Positions 34,889 to 43,993 of a stretch of DNA of 64,000 nt are shown in pieces. Below the pieces are notes generated by a model that did no database searches, was not told the origin of the DNA, and was given only the letters and a program-made list of their open reading frames with translations. Origin of the DNA: JBBSJZ01 sp041739875 (lineage in GTDB: Bacteria; Planctomycetota; Planctomycetia; Pirellulales; Pirellulaceae); contig JBGSNA010000024.1 of the NCBI GenBank assembly GCA_041739875.1, positions 11,066 through 75,065 on the forward strand, read 5' to 3'. The position numbers and the translations under genes are program-made. How positions within the stretch are numbered: position 1 is the first letter of the stretch; each line of letters opens with the position of its first letter.

Positions 34889-35734
34889 TCAACCACGAAG
34901 TGCTCTGGCGACGACCGCCAAGGTGATTCTGTGAGCCCCGCCCGCTCTCAGAATTCTTGATACTTCACTCGCCGTTGCCCCAGTCGTCAACACGTCGTCA
35001 ACTAACAGAATATGTCGGTCAGTCAAATCAGGAAGCCCACGAAAAGCATAACGAGTTTTGATGGTAAACGCATCGCGGACATTTTCCACTCTTTGGTGGT
35101 CCTCGAGCCAGGCCTGTTTTTCGACTCGACGTGTCATTTTCAAGACTTCTCGGCATTTGACGCCGACGATTTTGGCGACACCCTCAGCAATCGCTAACGT
35201 GCTGGTGCCCCCACGAATCACCTGGCGAGTGAAGTGCGAGGGAACATTGACGACAAAATCTGGTCGAATCTCCCCCATCGTCTGCGTAACCGCGGTGCCA
35301 AGTCGCCTGCCAATCGCATCCGCCAAGGCGACGCGCGAACTGTATTTGGACGCGACCACAACCTCGCAAATCCGATCTTGATAGGGCCACAGAACGATAA
35401 CCTCATCGAAACCATACAACTCTTTTTGGCAATGTTGGCAACCGTGCGAAGTCACATGGGCACTCAATTTTGGCGACACCGGTTTGGCTTCTGAGCCTCG
35501 TCCAACAACGACGAGCCGCGTTCGAGGTCGGGCACAACGGCGACAGGCCTCGACCATGATCGCCTCCGCGTGCTCGAAAATTGGTTCGCAATCGCGACAG
35601 AAATCCAAGTTTGACGCCAGCGGTTCCAGACACAAACGGCAGCAAGAAGGCAGCACGAGCTCGAATGCGGATTCGCGTAAATCAACAAGAACTCGTTGAA
35701 AATGGGCAACCGTTTGGCGAAACGTCCAAGTCAT
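34889..35734 (-). CDS. comF: ComF family phosphoribosyltransferase-like protein
   Basis: 281 residues from the ATG at 35734 (MTWTFRQTVAHFQR); an earlier in-frame ATG at 35806 would add a hydrophobic stretch not usual in the family. The N-terminal zinc-binding Cys clusters are CCRLC/CRDC and CRRC, with a further HGCQHC; the C-terminal PRTase domain has the PRPP loop HILLVDDVLTTGATASEVSR. ComF is needed for DNA uptake in naturally competent bacteria and probably helps load incoming ssDNA. No other competence gene is visible here. Confidence 0.92.
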   Translation of the reverse strand: MTWTFRQTVAHFQRVLVDLRESAFELVLPSCCRLCLEPLASNLDFCRDCEPIFEHAEAIMVEACRRCARPRTRLVVVGRGSEAKPVSPKLSAHVTSHGCQHCQKELYGFDEVIVLWPYQDRICEVVVASKYSSRVALADAIGRRLGTAVTQTMGEIRPDFVVNVPSHFTRQVIRGGTSTLAIAEGVAKIVGVKCREVLKMTRRVEKQAWLEDHQRVENVRDAFTIKTRYAFRGLPDLTDRHILLVDDVLTTGATASEVSRILRAGGAHRITLAVVARALRG

Positions 35735-35988
35735 GCTTTGAAAATCCCAGGGGAATATCGCCCAAAAAATTTGGAAAAAAAGTTCTGTGCACGCGAACCT
35801 TTGCAATTTACATCGTTTCTAATCGTACAGTCTCGAACTGGCCGATAAATGCTTCTGGCCTTTTAAGAGACATCTGGGATAATGTTGTCTCAGACCCAGC
35901 TTGGGTGAATTGTCTTCACTCGAGTCTTACATGACAGTTTTTTGCTCCGCAGCCGTACCGATCAAAAAGGTACGTTTGGAGGTTGGAA

Positions 35989-36315
35989 ATGCGTTTCGAA
36001 CAGATCACCACCACCGTAGTCCGTAACTTCGTCGCAATCGAAGCCCGCGTGAACTTGGTCGTCGATGCCCTGGCCGCCGCTTACCACCTCGGTTACCAAC
36101 TGCGGAAGCCTCTAGGGACACTCACGTCGCAAGGTTCGCACCGTCGCTCCCAAATGCATCGGTCCATGAATATGACCCAGCATTTATTTGATGATGGTGG
36201 CCCGATTAGCGGCTCAAGTTGGCTGTGCTTTAAACGCACAGGCATCCTTGGCTGCCCGGCGATGGCGTGTGCATCGAGTCCGGTCCGAGCGAGACGCACC
36301 AGCGTTTCAACTTAA
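35989..36315 (+). CDS. Small hypothetical protein with a strong ribosome binding site
   Basis: 108 residues from the ATG at 35989, six bases after GGAGG. The first ~45 residues look like a real helical domain (MRFEQITTTVVRNFVAIEAR; VNLVVDALAAAYHLGYQLRK); the rest is irregular with many Ser/Arg/Cys, so the true end could be earlier if there is a frameshift. A 6-bp hairpin CGTACC/GGTACG (35954-35974) sits just upstream of the ribosome site and could affect translation. Not recognised. The ECF sigma gene lies 342 bases downstream on the same strand. Confidence 0.45.
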   Translation: MRFEQITTTVVRNFVAIEARVNLVVDALAAAYHLGYQLRKPLGTLTSQGSHRRSQMHRSMNMTQHLFDDGGPISGSSWLCFKRTGILGCPAMACASSPVRARRTSVST

Positions 36316-36657
36316 TAAGCACTCCCGCTTACGAAGTAACTCTGATCGCGACCTTTCATTCGCGCTGATGCGACCGGCCTAGGCCGTACGCATTTGTTGG
36401 CTTGGCTAAAAGAGTTTTGCCCTCCTGTCACGGCGATCCATCCGTTTCATCGGATCGCCTGGAACACAATGCAAAACGATCTCGAAGTAAAACCACTTCG
36501 GTCGGCTGAGCTTAGTTCGCAGTGTTCTGAACCCTACAAAAAACTATTACCGCCAAAGGCACCTCCAAGATGGGAGGTGGGGCGGGGCAAAGCTCTCGGG
36601 CGAGTCGACGATCGTGTCACGACTGTTCCGAGCGATGCCTACGGAGGAGAAATTGTC
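36316..36657 (+). other. Leader region of the ECF sigma gene
   Basis: No gene seen. The frame of the sigma factor is open here but carries no family sequence. From 36560 to 36657 there is a 7-bp hairpin CACCTCC/GGAGGTG (36560-36579), a G-rich stretch and a GGGGCAAAGC motif, then a GGAGGAG ribosome site at about 36643. It looks like a structured 5' leader, without a match to a known riboswitch class. Confidence 0.35.
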
Positions 36658-37263
36658 ATGACTGTTCTTGAAATCGAATTGACTCGCGACGCATCGTTCA
36701 CCCCAGCTTCGACCGAAGTAAAGACCGTCGCTCAACTCGTTTGCCTCGCTCAAACGGGTGACCGAGACGCGTTCGGTGAACTGTTCGAACGCTACCGAGG
36801 TGGAATCGTTGCGCTGGCAATGCGCCGCGTTCGAAATGCTGACGAAGCCGAGGAACTGGCACAGGACGTGTTTGTTCAAGCCATGCAAAAGATGGATCAA
36901 CTCCGTGTGCCAGAGGCATTCGGTGGCTGGTTGCGTCAAATCGTGCACCGCATGGCGATCAATCGTTCAACACGAAGCCGATTCGCGATCGCTTGCGATC
37001 CTGAAACGCTCGAGGCGACTTGCTATGCAGTGGACGAACCGGATGTAAACGCGGAGGACAACGAGCAAGCGGAAGCGGTTCGTGATGGTATCGAACGGTT
37101 GAATCCGTTGGATCGCCAAACGCTCAAAGCGTTTTACATGCGGGGTCGAACTCTAATCGAAATGAGCGACGAGTTCGAAGCGCCGGTCGGAACGATTAAG
37201 CGCCGACTCCACGTCGCTCGTAAGCGATTGGCAAAAGAAATGGACTTGGTGCAAGCAGTTTGA
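36658..37263 (+). CDS. ECF-type RNA polymerase sigma factor
   Basis: 201 residues from the ATG at 36658, with GGAGGAG nine bases upstream. Sigma-2 is at about 45-110 (DAFGELFERYRGGIVALAMR, DEAEELAQDVFVQAMQKMDQ) and sigma-4 at about 140-195 (LNPLDRQTLKAFYMRGRTLI, GTIKRRLHVARKRLAKEMD). It directs transcription of a stress or envelope regulon. No anti-sigma gene follows; in planctomycetes many ECF factors lack an obvious partner. The N-terminal ~35 residues (MTVLEIELTRDASFTPAST) are variable. Confidence 0.93.
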   Translation: MTVLEIELTRDASFTPASTEVKTVAQLVCLAQTGDRDAFGELFERYRGGIVALAMRRVRNADEAEELAQDVFVQAMQKMDQLRVPEAFGGWLRQIVHRMAINRSTRSRFAIACDPETLEATCYAVDEPDVNAEDNEQAEAVRDGIERLNPLDRQTLKAFYMRGRTLIEMSDEFEAPVGTIKRRLHVARKRLAKEMDLVQAV

Positions 37264-37411
37264 ATCGCTCCATGCATCGTCACCAAGACGCCTGAATCCC
37301 TGGATTGACTCGACCGTGCCGTCGATGCCAAGTGCTCGGCGGCACGTTCGTTTCTAACGTGGTTGGGGATGCAATGCGGTTGCAACCTGTGAAGTCACAG
37401 CTCCGGCGAGT

Positions 37412-37435
37412 CTCGCAATACCACTAAATTGCGAG
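37412..37435 (+). other. Stem-loop before the isomerase-like gene
   Basis: Perfect 8-bp stem CTCGCAAT/ATTGCGAG around an 8-base loop, 56 bases before the ATG at 37492 and 148 bases after the ECF sigma stop. No T-run. It could end the sigma transcript or be a leader element. Confidence 0.35.
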
Positions 37436-37491
37436 TAAACTCTGTCTCTTCTGTCCCGCCCTCATTCTCTAAGCTGAACCTGGAAAGCCCC

Positions 37492-38427
37492 ATGGCCAAT
37501 CCCCTCGCTCGCCGTCATTTCCTACAAACCCTCGCCGCTGGTGCCGCAGTCGCATCTCTCGCTCCAAAGTTTGCGTTGGGTGCCGAAACGGCTTCCGCCC
37601 TACCGTACAAGATTTCGTTGGCGGAATGGTCGCTTCACAAGGCGTTGCGAGACCCTTCCATGAAGTTGACCAATCTCGACTTCCCTCGAGTGACTCGCGA
37701 GGAATTTGGAATCGAAGCCGTTGAGTACGTCAACCAATTCTTCAAGGACAAGGCTCGTGACGAATCCTACTTGAGCGACTTAAGCAAGCGTTGTGCAGAT
37801 CACGGCGTGAAGAGTGTTTTGATCATGGTCGACGGTGAAGGAAATCTGGGTGATGCCGATGAAGCCAAACGCAAGAAGGCGGTCGAACAACACCACCAAT
37901 GGGTTGACGCTGCTAAGTTCCTGGGATGCCACTCGATTCGCGTGAACGCGGCGAGCAGCGGATCCTACACCGAGCAAATCAAACTTGCCTCCGATGGCCT
38001 TCGCCAGCTTTCGGAGTACGCGGCGCCGCATGGTATCGGCGTCATCGTTGAAAACCACGGCGGCTTAAGCAGTAACGCTGCATGGTTGGCCGTCGTCATC
38101 GAACGAGTTGGCATGGAAAATTGCGGCACGCTACCTGACTTCGGCAACTTTTACATTACGCGAGGTGAAAACCCAGACCTGTTTGATCGATACCACGGTG
38201 TGCAAGCGCTGATGCCATACGCCAAAGCCGTCAGCGCCAAGACCTATGACTTTGACGAAGCTGGTAACGAAAAGTCAACCGACTATCGCAAGATGATGAA
38301 GATCGTCATCGACGCTGGTTATCACGGTTATGTTGGCATCGAATACGAAGGCGGCGGATTGAGCGAGTTCGATGGCATTAAAGCCAGCAAAAAGTTGCTT
38401 GAAACCGTGGCAGCAGAACTCGCATAG
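37492..38427 (+). CDS. Sugar phosphate isomerase/epimerase-like TIM barrel, Tat-exported
   Basis: 311 residues from the ATG at 37492. A Tat signal (LARRHFLQTLAAGAAVASLA) leads the protein to the periplasm. The mature part is a xylose-isomerase-like TIM barrel (AP endonuclease 2 superfamily): ISLAEWSLH, VKSVLIMVDGEGNLGD, HSIRVNAASSGSYTEQ, HGIGVIVENHGGLSSNA with the metal Glu and LPDFGNFYI, then YHGYVGIEYEGGGLSEFDG. Exported members of this family are common in planctomycetes and probably isomerise sugars from polysaccharide breakdown; the substrate is unknown. A strong intrinsic terminator follows. Confidence 0.93.
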   Translation: MANPLARRHFLQTLAAGAAVASLAPKFALGAETASALPYKISLAEWSLHKALRDPSMKLTNLDFPRVTREEFGIEAVEYVNQFFKDKARDESYLSDLSKRCADHGVKSVLIMVDGEGNLGDADEAKRKKAVEQHHQWVDAAKFLGCHSIRVNAASSGSYTEQIKLASDGLRQLSEYAAPHGIGVIVENHGGLSSNAAWLAVVIERVGMENCGTLPDFGNFYITRGENPDLFDRYHGVQALMPYAKAVSAKTYDFDEAGNEKSTDYRKMMKIVIDAGYHGYVGIEYEGGGLSEFDGIKASKKLLETVAAELA

Positions 38428-38455
38428 CATCAATTCTTGATCGTATCCTCCACCC

Positions 38456-38495
38456 ACACCGCCTGCAGATTGCGTATCCGTAGGCGGTGTTTTTT
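38456..38495 (+). terminator. Rho-independent terminator
   Basis: An 11-bp stem (ACACCGCCTGC paired with GTAGGCGGTGT, one G-U) followed directly by six T residues, 29 bases after the isomerase-like gene stop. Bases 38496-38722 then hold nothing I can name. Confidence 0.88.
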
Positions 38496-38722
38496 GAGCC
38501 CGATGCTTCGTTCATGACATCATGCGGGTCATTCTTTGACACGAGCAGCCAAAGGACACGCCGCCTCGATCGGCTAGGCTTGTTACCTGTGGACCATCGC
38601 CTTCGGCTATGTGCTGCTCGCACGAACTGTAGCCTGTCTGCTTGGTGCAGCGAGCCGCATCGCCTGTTCTTTCCGCGTTTAGCCAGCAACGTTGTGAAAA
38701 TCGGCGGACTTGTCCTCTTTGC

Positions 38723-39772
38723 TCAATCAGAATCGCAAGAACGAGCTGAGAGGTGATCGACAAAGCGGTTTGAATGCTCAACTGTTGGTGTTCCCCGGCG
38801 ATCCCAGCCATGAACATTGTCGGTCCACTGAGGTGAATTCGAGACCTCATGCGCTTCAAGTGTTTCGTGCGCCGCATGCCGTCCAGCATCGATGAGCACT
38901 TCGGGATTTCGAAAATCAAACCAGGGCACGTGGCCTACATTGGGGCGAATCACGATATCAGCGGTATGTCGAACGTGACGCCTCAGAAGTTGTTCACCGA
39001 TATCTTGCATACGCATCATCACCTCCATCGCAGTATTGCACTGCGTGATCGTCGTACGTTCTTGACCCACGTCGACGCCGATCGTCATCTCGCTACCGTA
39101 CGATCGTGCGATCGTGTTGGGCAACGAATCAAACACACCAATGTCGCAAAGCAACATGTCGCCCCATTTCACGGGTGGAAAGAACCCGGGAATCGCGGTT
39201 GACGCGTGGACCGCGTCTCGAAGCGAACCACTCTCGAGCACGATACGATGTCCACTTAACAAATCAACACAAACCACACTCAGTGGTGTGGGCAAGTCCT
39301 TGAGATCGACATCGGGCAGCAAATGTTCGATCGCTTCCCACATCAGAGTCTTGGGCATGAGCGACTCAGCAGTTACGACTCGGTTAAAACGTCGATGCGC
39401 TGAAATGACTTGTTTCATGCGATCGTACCAGGCAAACATCCCGAGGTCTTCTGTCGACGCATGGCTTGGAGAACTTCCAAAGAGTTGTTGTTGCTTCTTG
39501 ATAAAGACCGGCGAGTGCAAGAACTCAATCGTTTTGGCCTGCACTTTTTGAATGTCTGGTTCGACGGCACACATCGCGCCAACCAGACTCCCCATGCTGA
39601 CCCCAACGATTCGCTCGGTATGAATTCCGCACTCGCCGATGGCTTGCATGACTCCAATGTGTGCTAAACCTCGCGCGCCACCGCCTCCCAAGGCAACCAC
39701 AGCACTGGTGCGGCGAGCTTGTGGCGATTCAATTTCCAATCCAAGGAAATTCATCCAGTCCCACCATTTCAT
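38723..39772 (-). CDS. Patatin-like phospholipase
   Basis: 349 residues. The oxyanion loop GGGGARGLAHIGV, the nucleophile elbow GVSMG (GxSxG), and the Asp of the catalytic dyad in LLCDIGVFDSLP (usually DGG or DGA, here DIG) are present. The RssA/YchK-like group hydrolyses acyl chains from phospholipids in the cytoplasm or at the inner membrane. An AAGGAA ribosome site lies before the ATG at 39772. It is the last gene of the beta-oxidation operon, 11 bases after the acyl-CoA dehydrogenase, which fits release of fatty acids for that pathway. Confidence 0.92.
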   Translation of the reverse strand: MKWWDWMNFLGLEIESPQARRTSAVVALGGGGARGLAHIGVMQAIGECGIHTERIVGVSMGSLVGAMCAVEPDIQKVQAKTIEFLHSPVFIKKQQQLFGSSPSHASTEDLGMFAWYDRMKQVISAHRRFNRVVTAESLMPKTLMWEAIEHLLPDVDLKDLPTPLSVVCVDLLSGHRIVLESGSLRDAVHASTAIPGFFPPVKWGDMLLCDIGVFDSLPNTIARSYGSEMTIGVDVGQERTTITQCNTAMEVMMRMQDIGEQLLRRHVRHTADIVIRPNVGHVPWFDFRNPEVLIDAGRHAAHETLEAHEVSNSPQWTDNVHGWDRRGTPTVEHSNRFVDHLSARSCDSD

Positions 39773-39783
39773 CGTGTCGTTCC

Positions 39784-41796
39784 TTACTTGTAGGGCATCA
39801 TGATTTTTGAAACGCTCACGCCGTCGAGTTCACGCCAACCCGTCTCAGCAATCTCACCACCGAGCTTGGTGACTTGGCGGAAATCTTCGTCGGTTACCAA
39901 CTCACCAGTCATGCGTCGGCGCAAGTCTCGACAAACAGCATCGGCAGCGGCTCGCGTTGTCGCATCATCACTCTTTGCCGCATACAGACTCGTCACTAGA
40001 ATCACGACAGCGTCTTGTAATGTTGACGAGAGCGTCGACATACGACACTGACGATCTGCCAACTTGAGCTGGTGCTTGCGCATTGTCCCACTAATGTTCA
40101 TCCCAGCACTGGACAGTAACTTTTGGGCAAACGTGGCATGCCGCATCAAATCACTTGGCATCGAGGGAAGCTTGGACCACTTCGTTCCCAATGCAACACG
40201 CGAGGCGAACCACTTGGCATACGACGCCATCGGACCACGCAAGGCCCAAAGATGCGATGGGTTTGCCAAGTTGGGTTGAGCGATACCGAGTTGGTGAAGC
40301 GTTCGGCCGATTGGCTCGAAGTACTTTTGACCGTGTTGTTTCACAAGTGACTTAAAGAACGCCATGCCCAACATCTCCCCTTCACCCTCATAGATGCAGG
40401 GTGCAAGAAACTCGTGTACGTTATCGCCAAACAAGTGACCTTCTAAGAATGAACGGCCACCGTGCGTCTTCATGAGCAACTCAATTGCCGCTTCCTTTTG
40501 AGCTTCGCTTCCAAAGATTTTTGCGATAATGCATTCCATTTCACCCCGGTAGCCTTCATCGATTAGCCCGGCACACCACTGGGTCAGTGCATCACAGGCA
40601 ACGACCAATCCAGCCAATCGGCCAATCCGACGACGTACTAACTCGCGACGTTCGATTGCTTGACCATAGGTTTCGCGATAGGCAGCCCATGGCAACATTT
40701 CACCAAGCATCCATCGCATCGTGCCAGCGGCATTTGCACACAACGAAACACGTCCGAGATTCAATCCGTGATAGGCAATGGTCAGCCCATCACCACGACT
40801 CGGCGTCAGTAAGTTGATGGCCGGCACTCGAAAATCTCGGAATATGAGCCCGTTGTTATGAGCTCGACGGAGCGCATAGATCCCATAACGTTTAATTCGA
40901 AACGTGTCGTTTTCAGCTTCGGGCAAGTCAACCACAAGCACACTGGGTACATTCTCAATCTTGCAAACCAGACCGATCGTGCGGCCCGGGATGGCGTTGG
41001 TGATGAACAGTTTCTCACCGTTGACGACGAATTCGTTTCCGTCGCGAACAGCCGTCGTTTTCAGAGCCGTCAGATCACTGCCAGCACCTGGTTCAGTCAA
41101 CGCGAACGCGGATAGACGACTCCCATCACCCAACTTGGGTAAAAACCGCCGTCGTTGCTCATCGTTACCAAACGATCGCACAGGATCCACCGCTCCGATG
41201 CAACCATGCACCGACGCGAGACCAGCCACGGTGGGCTCGATCATCGCCATTCGTGTGATCATCTTCGCGAATTGTCGCATGGAAGCGCCGCTACCGCCGT
41301 AATCGCGACCAACCAGCAGTCCCCAATAGCCCGCATCGCCTAAATCCGTGAGGACTTCGTTCGAGATTTTTGCGGACTCATTCAGCAGTGTGCCTTGTTC
41401 ACGATGCCGGAGCACAATCGATAATGAGCGATCAACGACGCGTGCGACTTCTTCACTATCAACGCACTTGTCGCTGTCGAACAACTCACTTTCAACATGG
41501 TGCTCCCACACGGCTCGGTGAATCGGACTGTTGGATGTTTTGTACCGATCGGCAAACAACGCTTCCACTTGGTCGTCCGCGGTATCGAGGACTCCCGTTC
41601 GTTTCGCCTCATCCTCGGAGGCACCGCCGAGTCGCAGCGCGACTTCCGCGAATGATTCCTTTTCTGGATTGATGCATGAGGGAGCACTGCCTTCGTTCGC
41701 TGAACTGACTCGATTGTTAAGCGTTGGATCGCTAGTCACCGGTACAAGCGAACCTTCGCCATTCGAAACAGGATGGTGATTCAGATCCAAACTCAT
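39784..41796 (-). CDS. Acyl-CoA dehydrogenase, extended form
   Basis: 670 residues, much longer than the ~380 of short members and close to the VLCAD/FadE-like size. The ACAD core lies at about 130-500: SVHGCIGAVDPVRSFGNDEQ, FALTEPGAGSDLTALKTTAV (flavin contact), ARLAG-type helices and the catalytic Glu region PCIYEGEGEMLGMAF. A C-terminal helical domain of ~170 residues follows. It makes the trans-2-enoyl-CoA in the first beta-oxidation step and passes electrons to ETF. Its ATG overlaps the stop of the multifunctional gene (ATGA), so translation is coupled. Confidence 0.93.
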   Translation of the reverse strand: MSLDLNHHPVSNGEGSLVPVTSDPTLNNRVSSANEGSAPSCINPEKESFAEVALRLGGASEDEAKRTGVLDTADDQVEALFADRYKTSNSPIHRAVWEHHVESELFDSDKCVDSEEVARVVDRSLSIVLRHREQGTLLNESAKISNEVLTDLGDAGYWGLLVGRDYGGSGASMRQFAKMITRMAMIEPTVAGLASVHGCIGAVDPVRSFGNDEQRRRFLPKLGDGSRLSAFALTEPGAGSDLTALKTTAVRDGNEFVVNGEKLFITNAIPGRTIGLVCKIENVPSVLVVDLPEAENDTFRIKRYGIYALRRAHNNGLIFRDFRVPAINLLTPSRGDGLTIAYHGLNLGRVSLCANAAGTMRWMLGEMLPWAAYRETYGQAIERRELVRRRIGRLAGLVVACDALTQWCAGLIDEGYRGEMECIIAKIFGSEAQKEAAIELLMKTHGGRSFLEGHLFGDNVHEFLAPCIYEGEGEMLGMAFFKSLVKQHGQKYFEPIGRTLHQLGIAQPNLANPSHLWALRGPMASYAKWFASRVALGTKWSKLPSMPSDLMRHATFAQKLLSSAGMNISGTMRKHQLKLADRQCRMSTLSSTLQDAVVILVTSLYAAKSDDATTRAAADAVCRDLRRRMTGELVTDEDFRQVTKLGGEIAETGWRELDGVSVSKIMMPYK

Positions 41797-43988
41797 CGTA
41801 GAACTCCAGTTGGAGAGTGGGGTACCGCAAAGAACTTTTCACCTCGCTCGACCATTTCGATCAAGTGTTTGGGTGGGGCAAATCGTTCGCCGAAGTAGAA
41901 CTGCAAACGCTTTATATTGGCCAGCACGATTTCTGGCGTGATCGATTCGACAAGTCCCAAAGGCCCGCCAAGATGTGGGGCGAACCCGGTCCCAAGGACC
42001 ATGCCCAGATTGATCGCCCAGGGTTGCGAAACGACGCGTTCGTCCAAGCATCGGATCGCTTCGGCGAGCATCGGGTAAACCAAACGACGTTGAATCGGTG
42101 TCAAAGAATCATGCTGAAAACCTTCAACTAGCGAAACCGGCAACGGCATCACTTGAGCTCCAGCGATCGCAGCGGCTTTTCCTTTCTTGCCTTTGCGGTA
42201 CAGATAGAAACCTTGTCCCGTTTTTTTCCCCAGATGTCCGGCATCGACCATGGTGTCCAGAATCTGGACCACGGTACCAACGCCGGGCAAGATTTTGTCC
42301 AACGAACCCGAGACGTGATGAGCGACGTCGATACCGACTTGATCGAGTAATTCGAGCGGCCCCATCGGCATGCCAAAACGACGGATTTCACAATCGATTT
42401 GCTCGATGTCAAACCCTTCACTCACCATGACGACGGCTTCGCCGAGATAGGGAAACAACACACGATTCACAAGGAACCCAGGCGAGTCGGAGGTCACGAC
42501 CGGTGTCTTGCCCAGAGCGCGAACAAACGCAACCAAGCGAGAAATCGACGCATCGTCTGACTCGGCAGTGCGAACCACTTCGACGAGTTCCATTCGATGC
42601 ACTGGATTAAAGAAATGCAATCCAGCGACCTTTTCTCGTCGGACCGTCGACTCAGCCATCCGCGTCACGCTCAGTGACGATGTGTTGCTGGCTAGAATCG
42701 CGGACTTCTTCACGACCTTATCGAGTGTTTGGAAGACTTGAGCCTTGACATCCTCGCGTTCCACCACAGCCTCAATGACAAGATCGACATCCGCAAGCGG
42801 GTGTTCTTCACAGCTGAGTTGAATCCGATTCATCAACTCCGATCGAGCTGCTTCGCTCATGTGTTTCCGTTTGACGAGTTCATCCACAAGTGACTCCACC
42901 CGTTGACGCCCAGCCTCCATCGTCTCAACGTTCACCTCCTTGAGCACGACGTCGAAACCTCGATAAGCCGCTAGTTGCCCGATGCCAGCCCCCATCGCTC
43001 CCGCACCGACAACGCCTACTTTCCGAATCGGTTCGTCGTGAAAAGTGGGTGGCACTTGATCCGACCAAGTCTTCAATTGGCGAGCTTTCTCGCGAGCAAA
43101 GAAGAGATTCAATAAATTGTGACACGTGGGCGTCTTCAACAGCTCAACGAATTGCTCCCGCTCAAATTCGTAACCGTTGGCTCGACGATCGAAACTCAAT
43201 TCGACGGCTCGCATGGCTGAATCCAGTGCGGGGTAGTGCTTCGTTTTGGACGCGATGCTACGGAGAACGTTCTTGCGAATGAACCACCGACCCAGTTGTG
43301 TGCGGTCCATGACACGTTGCCAGAGAGGCATTCGACTTTGTGCTTGAGCAATAGCATGTTGATTTAAAAGATTATCAATCATCCTCGTGACACCGACGTC
43401 CCACTCGTCAGGTGCAATCGCGAGATCGATAAGCCCAGCTTTCGCCGCCTTGCGTGCGTCAACCAACTCACCCTGGAGAATCAACGACAATGCGGTCGAC
43501 ATCCCGACGAGTCTCGGCAGCCGCTGAGTTCCGCCCCAACCTGGGATAACACCGAGCTTGATTTCCGGCAAACCGATTTGGGTTGAGCTGTTGTCTCTAG
43601 CAATTCGGTAATTGCATGCCAGAGCAAGTTCGAGACCACCGCCAAGACATACGCCATGAATGACGACGAGTTTCGGCATCGGCAGTGACTCGATTCTCGC
43701 AAAGAGACTTTGCCCAGCTTGAATCAACGAATTTGCTTGTGTGTCGGAATCAATCGCTGCGATGACATTCACATCCGCGCCCGCGAGAAATCCGCTATCT
43801 TTGCCGCTTCGAATCACAACGAGATGCACGTTGATCGCGCGTTCAAGCCCGGAAACAATTTGCTCCAATTCGTCCATGACTTCTTGCGTGAGCACGTTCA
43901 TCGGACGATCGGGAACATCAAGCTCGATCGTCGTCACACCGCGAACGTCCGTGTCGACACAAAAGTTCTTGTAAGTTTTCAGATTCAT
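41793..43988 (-). CDS. fadJ: Fused enoyl-CoA hydratase / 3-hydroxyacyl-CoA dehydrogenase (FadB/FadJ-like)
   Basis: 731 residues from the ATG at 43988, with GGAG eight bases before it. Residues 1-~200 are the crotonase domain (HLVVIRSGKDSGFLAGADVN; HGVCLGGGLELALACNYRIA; GLPEIKLGVIPGWGGTQRLP). After a linker comes the NAD-binding HAD domain (KVGVVGAGAMGAGIGQLAAY at ~325), with VIEAVVEREDVKAQVF, SNTSSLSVT and HFFNPVHRMELVEVV, then two C-terminal HAD domains. It carries out steps two and three of beta-oxidation; the thiolase is the gene just upstream. FadJ rather than FadB is a guess. Confidence 0.93.
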   Translation of the reverse strand: MNLKTYKNFCVDTDVRGVTTIELDVPDRPMNVLTQEVMDELEQIVSGLERAINVHLVVIRSGKDSGFLAGADVNVIAAIDSDTQANSLIQAGQSLFARIESLPMPKLVVIHGVCLGGGLELALACNYRIARDNSSTQIGLPEIKLGVIPGWGGTQRLPRLVGMSTALSLILQGELVDARKAAKAGLIDLAIAPDEWDVGVTRMIDNLLNQHAIAQAQSRMPLWQRVMDRTQLGRWFIRKNVLRSIASKTKHYPALDSAMRAVELSFDRRANGYEFEREQFVELLKTPTCHNLLNLFFAREKARQLKTWSDQVPPTFHDEPIRKVGVVGAGAMGAGIGQLAAYRGFDVVLKEVNVETMEAGRQRVESLVDELVKRKHMSEAARSELMNRIQLSCEEHPLADVDLVIEAVVEREDVKAQVFQTLDKVVKKSAILASNTSSLSVTRMAESTVRREKVAGLHFFNPVHRMELVEVVRTAESDDASISRLVAFVRALGKTPVVTSDSPGFLVNRVLFPYLGEAVVMVSEGFDIEQIDCEIRRFGMPMGPLELLDQVGIDVAHHVSGSLDKILPGVGTVVQILDTMVDAGHLGKKTGQGFYLYRKGKKGKAAAIAGAQVMPLPVSLVEGFQHDSLTPIQRRLVYPMLAEAIRCLDERVVSQPWAINLGMVLGTGFAPHLGGPLGLVESITPEIVLANIKRLQFYFGERFAPPKHLIEMVERGEKFFAVPHSPTGVLR

Positions 43989-43993
43989 CGGTT

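Noticed and set aside
36587..36600. c-di-GMP-I (GEMM) riboswitch because of GGGGCAAAGC
   Set aside because: The GAAA tetraloop, its receptor and the second conserved arm are not found; only a short motif matches.
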